64,000 bases of DNA from Phyto melanocephala. Taxonomy: Eukaryota > Arthropoda > Insecta > Diptera > Rhinophoridae. The DNA lies in contig OW799236.1 in NCBI GenBank assembly GCA_941918925.1, positions 88,586,716 through 88,650,715 of the forward strand, read 5' to 3'. The translations under genes were made by a program, and so were the position numbers. Below are positions 1-13,900 of the stretch, one piece after another. The number at the start of each line of letters is the position of its first letter. Within the stretch, counting starts at the first letter, position 1. The notes below the pieces were generated by a model, which was given only the letters and a program-made list of their open reading frames with translations, made no database searches and was not told the DNA's origin.

Positions 1-1944
1 TATTCTTATAAATTTATTGTAAAATGTTATAAAATATACACAGTGGAAATTTTTTTACACAAATTATGTAAAATAATGTCACATGTGTTCAGCTTGGCAA
101 AGATGGATTCGCTCCCAAGGCAATTTTAATTATCAGGTGGTGGTAATTCTACAACAAATACAACATTAAAAAAACAACATGGTTTTTTATTGTTGCTTTC
201 GACTGCCGATGTGTCAAAAACTACATGGTTTTTGTTTGTGTTTTTTTGCGAGGGGAAAAGTAATGTATGTAAACATAAAAAATATTTGACAACCCAACCA
301 TCATTTATGCAAAGAAAAAAGGAGATCAGCGCTCCTTTAAATAAACCCAGAGAAAATAGTTCAATTATTTTTCGAATTTCTGGTAAATATTAAATCACCT
401 AAAATTCGTATTAAAAGTGCCATTATGTCTGGAGCAGTATTGGCAGTGGCTCCATGCTGCTAAAACCACATTTTAGGTGTTAAGAGCAGTACGTTATAAA
501 TGGTGTATCATAAAGCGATAACTCTCTCCATTTATATTATAGCAGAAGGACCAAATAATATTTTCAGTTGTAATGCCACATCATACTGAACAGTGTAACC
601 CAATGCGGTGCAATTGGCGTTGCAACATTGCTTTTGGATTTTCAGAACCCCAGAACCTAGAGTTCTGCTTACTAACAGAGGCATTCAAATGATATTAACT
701 TTAGCACTAATAATCAGATTTTCAATGAAATTGATTGATTTTTTAATTAACTTCTGTAAATTTAACTACAAAATTTAGATGTGCCAAAAATATGCACCAA
801 TTGCAGCTTATGTAGGAATTACAACAAATCTTTTTGTGAAGTGAGCTATAGTAACGTTTGAACCATTCCTAGCTGAGCAGAACGCCTTCTGGTTAATGTT
901 TCTGATATTTCGCTAACACGTTGATCTACAAGTTTAATATATTTTTATAGTGCAAATAAAACGTGGTCTACCCCTTCATGGCAAAACTGTTATGATGCCA
1001 CGTTAGTGATGACGATGAACAAAGCAACAAATCATTGCTTCAGAGGGCGAAATTCTGACGTTAAAATATAGACTTATAAATAATAAATTAATAAAACATA
1101 ATTTTATTAATCTTATTCTTTGTTCTGTGCTGAATCTCTCCATAATTTGCTCTCCGGGTGGTATTTCCGTAATCTTTTTAAAATATTCATAAACGAAATA
1201 TTTATTAGGTTTTTGAATTCCATGGTTTATCTTGGGGCTATGTGAAGGAAATGGTGTTTACGAACAAGACTGAAGCAGTTAACGTTAAAGAAGAAGTAGT
1301 AAAATACGAATAAAAAAAGGTATATGTAAAACAAAACTTAAAAATTTATTACAAATAATTGTGATCAGCTGTAAAATTGACCGTCAAGTTGTCATACACC
1401 TTAACATTTTTAAATCAAGTTGGCGTTCACTTTCAAAAACAATTGTTTGAATATTGCGTATTGAAAGATAAAAACTTATGATCCACAAAAACGAGCTTTT
1501 AAGGGTTAAATCTACTATCAACAAAATTATGAATGTAGTTCGTTTCTTCGTTGATATCAGTAAACGATATTGACACTGAAAGTACCAACAATAACAAAAA
1601 CAATTATAAAGAGCACTATTTTTTTCAACTGTTTTGGGGGAGGTTAATTAGAAAACGCTGTAAAGAAAGAGAATTAATTGTGTTAAAGACGGTTGACTGT
1701 GAAGCACGGTGATTGTGGTGTTAAAGACAAAAAATAAAGAATAAAAAAAAATAAAAATAATATAACAATTTTTAAAAACAGAAAACACTAATTTCAATAT
1801 TGAGTAGATAATAAAAATTATCTAGTGTATGATATTAAAAGTGATTAAAAATATTATTTCAAATAATATTGAATTTAAAAGAAAATAAAAAATAAATTAA
1901 AGTTGTTTTCAATGTTTAAAAATACAATTAATTTTTCACTGCAG
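1..1944. other. Myo28B1: 5' flank of the myosin gene, AT-rich
   Basis: No confident gene is visible. This stretch should hold the promoter and any untranslated leader of the myosin gene, but I cannot fix a transcription start. A T-rich tract ending in CACTGCAG (1937-1944) just before the first coding exon looks like a splice acceptor, so a 5' untranslated exon may lie further upstream. Around 1213-1312 the + strand reads WGYVKEMVFTNKTEA, which resembles the C-terminal part of mariner-like transposases; it is short and heavily decayed, so this is only a weak hint of an old insertion. Confidence 0.4.
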
Positions 1945-1967
1945 GAATAATTCATTATTAACTAAAT

Positions 1968-1997
1968 ATGGAAATGTCTTCAAAACAAAGTGATCAT
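1968..1997 (+). CDS. Myo28B1: Myosin VII coding exon 1 (start codon, 10 codons)
   Basis: ATG at 1968 opens [10 protein letters not shown], followed directly by a good donor (GTGAGT at 1998) in phase 0. The next coding exon begins in phase 0 with AEYVWVKPQ, which aligns with residues about 8-16 of known myosin VII proteins; a short leader exon of this size is exactly what is missing. An acceptor-like TTTTTCACTGCAG ends at 1944, so the exon may start at 1945 with 23 bases of leader. A second ATG lies two codons downstream. No similarity of the ten residues can be claimed, so this exon rests on position, phase and splice signals. Confidence 0.6.
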
Positions 1998-4900
1998 GTG
2001 AGTGTATGGAAATTATTCTCTTTAACAAAATGTTTTTAATTTAAAAAATATATGTAAAATATATGTGCCTATAAATGTATGTAGGTGCCTGCGAGCACTT
2101 AAACTTATTTTAAACTTTTTATAAATTCCATTCCAGTGATGTGGCAAACAAGTTTCAATTAATTATTGATTAATATTGGTTATCAATATTTTGTAATTTC
2201 TGTTTTGTGATAAAACTTAACAATAATAAATGAATGTAGTAAAAAAAATGTAAACAAGTGAGAACTTTTAAATGAAGTCAAAACAAATGAAATCATAACG
2301 CATGTATTTAAGTTGGCGACAATTAAGAAAAAAGTTATCTATAAAGGTGACCAGAGGCACTTCAAATGTATTGGGATTTTTTTAAATTAAAAAAAAATAG
2401 TTTTACCCATAAACACACGGCCTACTGCGAAGCATATTTTTATGTCACACATTGGTAACGATAGCCAAAATAATTCTCTTCTACAATATCAGAGTTATAA
2501 GAATTATATAGGACGATTCTTTTTGTGCTACTTGGTGTTTCAGTTTAAACAAAATACATGTGGCAATGCTAAAAATGCTCAGTAGGGCAATTAATTTTGT
2601 CCAAAGATTTTTTTTTATAATTAAATGTCGTTGGTCACAGGTAGAAAGGCCCTAACTCAAATAATTCTTACTTCACAGGAGAAACCAAAAACGTATTAAA
2701 CATGCATTATCATAATGTGATTTCGTTTGGTAAAATTACTTGTTAAAAAGTTATTTTTGATAGTATTGCATATAATTTATGAGTAGAGGTGTATTTGTGT
2801 AAAATGTATTGAAATCGTTGAAAGACTTAATTTCGTACTCTTTACTTATGACCATCGATATGTTTTTGGTTTTAACATGAGGAAACTGTTTGTAAGATAG
2901 ACTCCAAAGAATGATTAATATATGCTACAACTGATAAGTCCTTATCCTGGGGTTTGAGTTAAAAAAAAGATCCCTTTTAGTTGTTAAAAGGCATCTTTGG
3001 TATCTGCGGAAACAGACGTCGGTTTTTTTTTTTTGGGGAGTATGTAAAAACGTAGATTTTCTAGGAATAAGGTTGAACCAATAATATCACGATATTCTTC
3101 AATATTTTTGGGATTCACGATGCCCAAAAATTTTTTTCAGTGATACTCTTAGAACACATGTGAATACTCTTATTGTTGTTAATGATATAGCAGAAAGAGG
3201 CATTGCTATGAACAAAAAAAGTTTAACGTATTAATAACGGACAAGCAACAAAAAACTTTTCTTATTAAAGGTAGTCGAACATCACAAAAAAGTCATCACC
3301 AAGCAGCGTTGCCACTATTGGTCTTTTCCGACCAAAATGGTCAGAAATTAATGGTCTTGGTCGGATGGTCGGCTAAACGTTATTTTGGTCTGTTTAAATG
3401 TACCATATTCATTTTAAGTCATTTGAAATACTGGTCGCTATTAAATTTTTAGTTTTTGGCAATACTATTTTCTTCTCAGCAACGAAAAACAATCAAAAAC
3501 AAATGTCAAACGTGTGTTAAAGACTATGAAAAATACGATGAGCCCATTTGTAAGGTGGTGCTAAATACATCTACACAAAATGCATAACAGCAAGAAAAAC
3601 AAAAGGATTTTTGTAGTTTTCTTCTCGCATTGGTTGTGTATGCCCTCATAATTGTAAAAGTTGATGTGTGTTAACTCGGTAACGGTTTTTTATTCATCTC
3701 GTAACAAAACGAAAACATAAAAATTTTAATTTAATTTAATTTAATTAAGGAATTTTTTTTGGTTTTTAAGTTCTAAAACTTAATTCAAATTTTATTTAAA
3801 AAATACATAGTATGCATATATGTGAGGAGCCGCAGAACAAAAGGTGCTTTTTCGCATTTCGCGAAAAATTGGTTTTTTGGTATTTTAATAATATTTAGGT
3901 TGAAATCTTGTAGAAACAATCAAGTTTGCATTATTATAATTTTTTTTACAAAGTAAATGGGTTCTAAAAAATGTATGCTTAACAAAAGGTGCTTTTTTGT
4001 TTAGTTTTTAACAAAAGGTTCTTTTTCCATAATCTTTGTGTAGTTTCACTTTTTACTTTAATGATCAAACCAAACTACAGTTAAAGTAAAATTAATCAGA
4101 TGTTAAAGTCTTTGTGGAAAGTCTTTTAATAAAACAGTTTGGTAAAGACTAGAGTGAAAATCAGTCATTTTTTTGGTACAAGGACATTTTGTATAACCAG
4201 GATAAAGGTATGGAGGATTCAATAGACGAAAATGTTGGATGTTCTTGCCTAGAAGAAGATGTTGGAACAAATTTCATACGTATTTAACTAAAGGCTAATA
4301 AAGAAATGTTTAAGTTGCAATTTTATTCAATAAAACGACAAAAATAATATACTTAGCTTAACATTTTTTATTATTTTTTTATTAGATCAGGTTTAACCAC
4401 ATTCAGTCAAAATTTTATCGTCATATATGTGTATTCGCATTACAAAATGTACTTTTTCCTTCTATTATCAAAACGTGCTTTTTTACTTTTTTTTAACGAA
4501 AGGTGTTTTTATTTTATTCCTTAACAAAAGGTGCTTTTTTGCTTTCTTTTTTGCAAAAGGTGCTTTTTCCGAAATAAAAATGGAATTATATCAAACATCC
4601 TTAACATTTAATCGGGTGACTTACGACAGTTAGATGCATCTGTAGATAAGTAAAAATCTTGTAAGCATTTTCATGTTCTTGCAGTTTTTTAAAAGGACGA
4701 AAAAAATAAATATCGATTTCCCAAAAATTTTAAATGAGCGAAAAAGCACCTTTTGTTCTGCGGCTCCTCATGTATTTGTTATTTAATATTTTCAAAAACT
4801 GGTCGGTTTAAATGGATTTTGGTCGGTTTTATAGGCAAATTTGGTTGGATAGATAATTTTTGAGTGGTAACGCTGTCACCAAGCGAACCAAAGAAGAGCT

Positions 4901-7900
4901 GGCGTTGTTTAGAGTTGATAATTATATAAATAACAAATTTTTTGTGCCAAACTATTACCAATCATCTCATATTTAAGTCTTGACAAAATTTAAAAATTTT
5001 TACTTCTATAGCAGCTTTTCTAACACAATATCAAAAATATATAAAAATTGTATATTTGGTTTATTTCTACAAATATGGCCAAGGTGTGCAAACTCTAAAT
5101 GCCAACCAATATTCTTAAAATTTGGTAGATATATTACTTTTATATTACCGAGATTCGGGGAGTAGACAAGGTCATATGAAAAACACATCTTTGGAAAATT
5201 GCTCAATAATGTTTTCTATTTCACCATGAGTAGGCTCACAAACGAGCAACACTTACAAATCATTTAAGTTTATTATTAAAATTCGTGCTGTGTGAGAAAT
5301 GTGGTTTGCAAATTGAATCCATTTCATGGTCATCATAATCTAGCCTCCAAACAGACAGTTCTAGCTATTGAGATTAAATTTCACACCAATTTCACCTTAC
5401 TAATATAAATTTACTAATCCATATGTGAAAAGTGCGTACCGAGGAAAATACTGCTACTCCATCGGTCTGTGTCAACGAAGATCGTTATATGTCAATTCGT
5501 CGTCAATCTCAACAATTGCATTTGTGTTTTTCGAGTCCCTGGAAGGTACCGTATGATAACTACCACATTGTTTTTATCTAAGAGGAAAAACTAGACTTGA
5601 TCACATTTCGCAAATTCGCAATACTACGAACGAGATGCAAGTTTGATGAAAAAATTATCTCATGTTTTGAATCAGTGTATTGGTCTTTCATGTACAGCTA
5701 CAACTCCAGCTCTGGAAAACAACATTGGTAAGATAACGGCCGAAGTGCTAAAAATAGTATTAAAAAATAAAAACTAAAATAGCTGGCATGCATTTATCTT
5801 TTTAGACCAAACGGCTAAAAAATCACGACGTAAGATGTCAAAGTTCAGTTAATTTTAATTTTTTTAATTTTAAAAGCAAATTTAAATATAAAAAATTACA
5901 AACGGAATGACAAAGCTATATATACTCTTGTGCACCACAGGTGAAGGGTTAAAAATAAAGTAGAATAAAAGTTTTTTTCAAAAATGTTTGGCAACATATT
6001 CCTGTTGATAACACGACCAGTCAACATACGCATGTTATGTACATTTCGTATTGAAATTGGACTAGCCCTAAAGTTATCCAAGTGTGTGGATGAAACATAG
6101 TCGATTAAACATTACGATGTTCTAGGGCTAGTATAAAGAAAGGATAAATGTTTAAAAATTCCCTACGGTTGACTTATTATAAAGGCGAGTCACGCCAAAA
6201 CCGATGGCTAAAGAGCCGCTGTTTTGAAATGAAAATTAATAAAAACTAAAGGATGGGGCACAATGAATCCGTCATCCGTCAAACTTTAACTTTTTCAACT
6301 GACATCAACGTATTGACGGAGAGGGGTTGGCACAATCAGTACTTTGTGTTGACGGATCATAAGTCAAGTTAAATTGTTGACTGCTGCGACAAATCAAAAA
6401 CAATCAGCGGCGGCTAAAAGCCGATAATATTTATATAATTTGTTTTTACTTATCTTCACAATAACAAAAAATTAATAAAACAAAATAATATTTTAAAAAA
6501 AAATGTCAATTTTGCTTCAAATTCATACAATCTATATATAAAAAAAAGAGTTTTTAACCGAAAACAACTGTATGCTTCTGTGGCAGCTTATGCATCACAA
6601 AAAAGAACGGCGGCTGCTGTAAAGCCGGTTGACTTCGCTTTTTGCGCACAACCATATGGTAGTTGTCAAAGTACTCGACGTACGCCAAAAGTTAAAAGTT
6701 GGTCAACTTTTGTACTTTGCGTTGACGGAGACGTACTGAATGTGACAACACTCATAAGAAAACATGTATTTTAACTTAGTTGTCAGTTAAAAAAGTTGAA
6801 GTTTGACGGACGACGGATTACTTACTTACGGAATACTTATTCTAAAACTGTCATACTGATCGTTAGCCAATCAGCTTGCTTATATTTCCCTCTACTTAGT
6901 CTCTTTCATTTTACTTCTTAGTTTTACTCAGTTATTGGTTACCTGATATGTGTTAAATTATTTCACATTATTGAAATTGGGTTAGTTGACCAGCTGCAAT
7001 ACTGTTCAATTGTGTAACTATCAAGTGCTTATTGTTTAGTATTGATGTGTGTCATATGTTGTGAGTCAATGTGTATGTGTGGTCAGTCTTGTTAATGTTA
7101 AGTGTACGCTATTGTAGTTAGTAAGTATGTTCTGTGTGTTAATGAGTACACTACACTAGTCAATAAAAACTAGTATTGTATTACATCGGAGTGGTCTGTG
7201 TCCCTATTCTATGAAGCACCTACATGAACATTACACTGCTTTTGACAACACTATATGCAATCGTTTAAACACAAACACTTGTCGTTTGACTATAGACTCT
7301 TGTTGTGATCCTAGTTGATTTCAGCTAAAATAGACTACCTAGTGTATTATTATCTGCAAGTATACTATGTATTGCAGTTGTAAAGGTGAGCTGAAGACTT
7401 TCTCTTACTGCCAAAAATAACATGAATTTTACCTAAAGAACCAATTGAGCATTCCTCTCATTTTCACCATAGATCCTAACTGCGTGATTGTTTTAAAAAT
7501 TGTATAAGGCAATTACAACTGTAAACTAAAGATCGTTAAATTTCGACAAATATTTTCCCGAATTGATTTAGCGATGTGAACTGGACGCTTTATATGACTT
7601 ACCTTCGCTGTATTGCTTTCTTTTGAGACATTTGAAATATCGGGTTTACATTAACAAACAACAGCCAACAGATGGATCTTCATGGTGCATTAACGATATA
7701 AATGCAATTTTATAAAAAAAAAATTCTCAGACTTCTTCTGTATTTGTAATACGTTGTGTTAATAAGCAACACCTGTTCAAAGCCTTAAATCTGCCCATCC
7801 AGTTGTTAATAATGTTTGAGTTATTGTCTTAAATTTCTACCGGCCGCAAAATCTGTAAAGAAAAAAAACTTACAAATAATGATGACTTTTAAATAAATAA

Positions 7901-10900
7901 TCTACACATACGCAATTCTTAATGCTTTCGGTCTACTTGTGTTTTTTTATCACAATTATTTGAAAACTCATAGAAAACAGACAACAGATAGTAATTAGTA
8001 ATTAATGTGTAATTACTAATTACACATCGGGCGATAAGCTGCAAACTTTATCAGTTCACAATCGTAACATTTATTAGTAAAATTATACATGTTACAAATC
8101 ATATTTAATATTTCGATAGTAGTTCATTGAACTTTTGACGAAGTGCGGATAATCACAAATATCGAGAGAGATCGTTAAAATCTGAACATATACATACATA
8201 CATACATACATAAATAGAACTTTGAAATTAAATAAAATAAAAATTAATGTTTTTGCCATGAAATATATTTTGTTCGAAAGATAATCTCTTGCCATTATAT
8301 TATTAATATGAATTCTATCATATGACTGTCACGGCCGTCTCGGACGTATTCTAATTTGAAAATCCAATTTTTGATGACTTTTTTTCGACATTTTTAGCCG
8401 TATATCGGCAATAACGTGGCGAATGTTGTCCTCTAAGTGGTCAATCGTTTTAACTTATTGGCGTAGACTAGCGACTTCAAATGTCCAGAAAATAGTACAG
8501 AAAATAGTCTAGCGGCATTAAATCTCAGGAGGAGACCAATTCACGTGTTCGAAACCTGAAACTATGCGGTTACAAAATCTTTCCTTCAATAAATCAATTA
8601 TGGAAAAACTATGTGACATGCTACGCCGCCTTGTTACAACCAGAGCTCCTGCACATCATGGTTGTTCAATTGATAAAAGAAAAAGTCAGTAATCATGGCT
8701 CTATATCGATCACCAATAACTGTAACGTTCTTACCAGCATCGTTTTTAAAGAAGCCCATAGATCACACCAAACAGTAAGTTTTGGCGTAGAATACGTCTT
8801 ACCTTACGGTATAGGGAGTTATGTCAGATTGTTATTGTTGTAATCTTCATTTCATTGATTATGAGGAAACGGCGAGATAACTTTTTTTAAAAATTTGTTT
8901 GTAGGTAAATGAAGATGTTATCTTCCGTTTGATATACATTTCATATTGGTTGATATCTTCCTAATATTTAAATTTCTCAAATGAAAATTGTTTAAACACA
9001 TACACTCAAACATATGTGTGGTGTTTGATTGAGTGTTTGAGTTTGTAGCGTGAACACAAACTATGCTGCTGTTTCAGTGTGGACACAAACCTTCGGCTGT
9101 TGTTTTGATTGATGATATATTAAAAGCGAAATATATGAGCGATAAATTTAATTTGGATTTTATTCTAAACGATGCTCCCACAACTATTGATAACACAACC
9201 ATTGACTTAGTTTTTGGGAGAAATTTGAATGTTAATTTAAAAACATATTTATCCTTTTTTTTCTATCATAAGCCCATATTATCAAAAGTAGCTTTAAAAT
9301 AATCAAATTGATTTGCGTCTGTTATTTATCATTAATCCTTACTCTTTTAATTTAAAAACATATTTATCCCATTTTTCCTACCATAAGCTTATGTATATTA
9401 TCAAAAGTAACTATCAAATAAATAAATTCATTTGCTTATATTATTTATCATTTATTGTTATATACGGTTTCTGTCTTATTGGATGGCGTATTCTACGTTA
9501 AACTTAATGGCCGTGTCTCTGACACAGCCTGCAGGGACAACTGTCTGCTATTTTTTTTTCTCGATGTTACGATGTCTTAACATACACTTTATCACGTCAA
9601 ATAAGGCAGTTTTGTTAATTGACGTTTCCATCTAAACAAGAGTGAGCTTTATCGCTAAACAAAATTCGCTTACGAAAATCAGGATCAATGGCAATTTTGT
9701 TTTGGGCCAATTAAACGTATCTTCGTGTTGCTTTTCTACTTATGTTGGAATGCCAAACCAAACTAAACATAAATCACTTGACAGTTGACAAAATGGCGGC
9801 CAGTTAAAAAAGTGTTGCCAACTGAAAGTTCTATACCTCAAAAAAAAAAATCACCTGAATCAAATCAAAAATACTGTACTATTCATTTTCTTGACTTTCT
9901 AAGTCATACGCTTTCAAAAAATATATAATTTATGGGGTCACAAAAGAATACTCTACAAATTTCACACGTAATAAAAAAACCTACATATATGTATATGCCC
10001 TTACACTCACTGTAAAGGGTATGATAAAGGAAACAAGAATTGTGTTATTCAGTGTAATTTCTCATTTAGTTTAACACGCATAAGGTATAATTAATAATTA
10101 TTTTGACAACAGCGGCAAAGCATTTCATTAAACCATTAAAAGCCAGCAGTCTTTAAAACTAAAAATCATTTATAATGTTTATTAAGCATTCATTTAAATT
10201 ACATTAAGAACCTAAAAAATATGAAAAAAAATAATAAAAAATTGTGTTTTGAAGGTTTTTGGGGCTGTACCCAAGCAGGTACCACGGCTCAATGCATGTA
10301 TTCATATATACAAATTTTTTTGTATGAAAATTTTTAAAGCACTTCTTTTCTACACACAGAGCTAGGTCACAAAGTTCACGAATCCATCTTATTTGGTTGT
10401 GGCCTTGACGACAGGGTAACAGTTTCTTTTAATTATTTCGGAAAATGGTTTTCAGCAGTTAGTGCTACACTTGGAACAACCGATCGACTAATGTTGATGG
10501 TTGGGTGTAGTTTTGTAGGTAGCGCCCGACAATGGCACGATGAAACTCCAGTAAGTCTATTTCGAGTATCTTCAGATAATTCCCAGTAAATGTTTTCTCT
10601 CGATATATTGTGATAACCACTTAACAACAGAATTCCCAAAAAACCTTCAAATCTATCTCTGTAAAAAAAAAATTATGCGCATTACACTGTGAAGCACAAA
10701 TGCGAGTTTGATCCAAATCAAAAAAAGTTTCGAACACTTCAAGCTCTGAATTTCCTTCTAAATTCGATACCATATCATTATTGTGTATAATAGAAGTTGT
10801 TTTTAACATATCAATGGAACATTCTCTTTTAGACCATTTGGAAGAGTTTCGACCTGGTGTTGAGTGCTGGATTCTCCGACGAAGCTCTTGAAGGGGTATA

Positions 10901-13900
10901 TCGTCTTCGCTATCGCTACTGCAAAAAAAACCTCTACATCACTTGGAATATCTTGCGGCATGATGTTAGCAAAAATATCCTCAGCATCACCGTCCTCCTC
11001 ATCTGTATTGATATCCGCATCTGGTGGAATATACGCAATGTCAAAGAAATTATGATTTTAAGCCCCTTTCACAAAATCCAAAGCGCTTTCTAAATTATTA
11101 AATCTTCTCCCATAAAAGATTAATGGATTGATGCCTTTAAACGCCATATCGATTAAAAAAAAAACTGAAAAAATTAATAAAAATAATTACGTTATTAGCC
11201 ACTGTACCTAAGCGAGTACACGGTTTTTCAAACTTACCTTTCGAAATCACTTTTTATGAACAACTTTTTTTAAATTAAAAAAAAAAAAGGGTTTTTATTT
11301 GCAAATCAAGTGCAAACTCTTCTCTTCTCTTATAACAGAGTAAAACAATCACTGACCTACTCAAAATTGGAAAATCTTAAAAAGGTTAAGCAAAATCAAT
11401 CAAAATTCGAAGTACCGTTATTCGCTGACGCAGCTTTTTCAATTTGCTTTTATTAAGCAGAGAACACATAACACAAAATCGAAACAAATACTTAACAAAA
11501 TAATTTATTATTGGACTTATGTCAATTCAAATATGAGTGTTTTTCTGTACCTGTGCGAGTACAATGGCCATTAATGGGTTAACAAAGTGATGACTTGTAG
11601 ATTTTCACTGATTTTTAAATTTCAAATTAACGTATCGCAGAATAGTCTAACCGAATTTTCGTCCTTGGAAGAACCGAACGACTTCTGTAAGTCCATAAGA
11701 GTAATTGGTTTTAAAAATAATGGATTTAGATGCTAAATTGTATGTAGTTAAGAACTGCTTTCTAGTGCCTTCAACTTATGATTTTGATATGTGTTATTTT
11801 GCTCTGGTAGTTTTACTTTTAAATTCGACATAATGTTATATAAGTAGCTCCAACATATGGAGTGATATCAAAAGTTTGACCGTTTTTGATCTTTTTTCAA
11901 AAATTTGCTGATTTGCAAATAAAGCCGTAGTCAAGCAATTAATAACGAAATTTGTAGACCATTTATTTTAATCAATTGCACTCCTTATCTGCATTTACTT
12001 TAAATAATTAAAACTTATTTCAAAGCATTTAATATTTCGACCGCACCTTAAGTAAGAGAATACAACCTGTCACTTAAATGCAAGCGATAATTAATTAAAA
12101 AAAATATATTATTGTTTTCGCACAAACGTTGAACTATTAAAATAAAGTACATAAATCTTATCTGGTAAAAAAAAATATAATTTTGAAGTGTAAATAAAAA
12201 ACTTATTCGAAACAAACTGATTATAATTATCAACACCAAATATTCAGTTGTTCTGTCTCAACTATTTTATTTTGTTATTTTTTTAAATTATAAATTTTGT
12301 ATCAATATTTTGAAAACACTCATACAAAGTAGCACAGTTTAACACCTACTCTTGCGAATACCTGTTATTATCTAAATTAATTTTTGTTTTTTTGTTTGCT
12401 GGCAAATATTTACACTTTAATATTAATTCACGTTTTGTCTAAATATACGAGTATCTTCTTTAAATGACTCAGTTGTTTGAAGATTGACTATTTTATTCTG
12501 TTTTTTTTTAGATACTGTTATTATAATTATTTTATAGCATAAAAGATACAATTGTTTGTAACACCTCTGCATGTTTCTCGAAAACCTTATAAGAAATTTA
12601 TATTTTGGAATCTCATGATGTTGATATAGAGGGTGAGCCATTTAAAATTTAATCCGGCTATAACAAAAAGTACTGATTATAGTTGAACATTTTTAGGTTT
12701 ATTAGAAAGATGGAACTTCGTTATTTAAGAATGGATTACAACATCATTCATATGACTACCACGACTAGCTGGTCAGTTCTATCAACCCAATTTTTCATTA
12801 TATTTTTCGGATTGTTTTGGCTCAAATCTCTTCAATGGTGATTTTGATTTCATGTTTCAATGCTTCAATTGCCTTTGCATTCTTTTCGTTACATTTATCC
12901 TTAATAACTTCCATAGAAAATAATCCAAAGGGCTTAAATCACAGCTCCGATACGACCAATTGACATCACAATTTCGGCTGATTATTTGATTTTCAAAAAC
13001 AGTGCGAAAATATTCTTGAATTTTGAAAACAAAAATTCGTTGGGAATGACACGGTTATACTCACTGTTAACGGTAACGGCGGCTCCTTGATCATTTTAGA
13101 AGTGAAATCGACCAATGATGCTCCCAAAAAGTGACTCGTTGTGTATGCATTGCAGCGTATCGGTTCTCGGAATTTTTGCTTATTGGCTACTGAAATGAAA
13201 ATGAGTCTCATTTGAAAACACGATTTTTTTGGTAGTTATTTATCTTCTGCCAAACAAACTTCATTCAGCCCATTGGGTAAGGCGAATACGCATCGGATGA
13301 TCATGAGGATTCAGTTGTTAGACAAATTTAACTTCGTAAGCCTTCATGCGAAGCTCTTTATACAAAATTCGTTTCAAAGAAGTGTGAGAAATGTTCAGTT
13401 CCTAAGAACAATAACGATTTAGTGTTGATGGATGTTCTTGCACCTACTCAACTACAGCAGCAATGTTTTCTATTGAACGCATTGAGCGAGAGCGTACGCG
13501 GGTTGTTTTGTCCAATATCGATCCATTTTCATGAACTTGATTTGAAAATTGACGCAAAAACTGAACTGAAGCCGATCTCTTCTCGAAAATTGTTCACAGA
13601 AATTTCTTAGAGCTTGCTTTAAGACTTAACTACTTACTTAGAAAGTAAGTTTTTAATATTTCCCAATTTAGTTCAGCATCCCATTTTGTAAATGTTAGAC
13701 ATAAACCTGAAAATTAAAAGTGAATGTTTTTAGACGTTTCAAAGTCAAGACAATGGTGGTTTAAATTTTTTATTTTAAATGGCGCATTCATTTAGAATAA
13801 ATTATATTAAGAAATAATATATGGCGTGTGTCTACACTCAGAAAACAGACAATAAAATTTTTTCCCACATACTGCTGTATTCATAAAATATATTTTAGGT

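Noticed and set aside
190..393. 67-codon ORF on the + strand
   Set aside because: No recognisable domain, low-complexity composition, no splice or promoter context; expected by chance.
6849..7235. Possible solo LTR (starts TGTCATACTG, AATAAA at 7162, ends CATTACA)
   Set aside because: Flanking 5-bp sequences do not match and no second copy was found in the window; TG...CA ends are common in AT-rich DNA.
8189..8213. (ATAC)n tract as a CRISPR or telomeric repeat
   Set aside because: Simple tetranucleotide microsatellite; no spacers, eukaryotic context.
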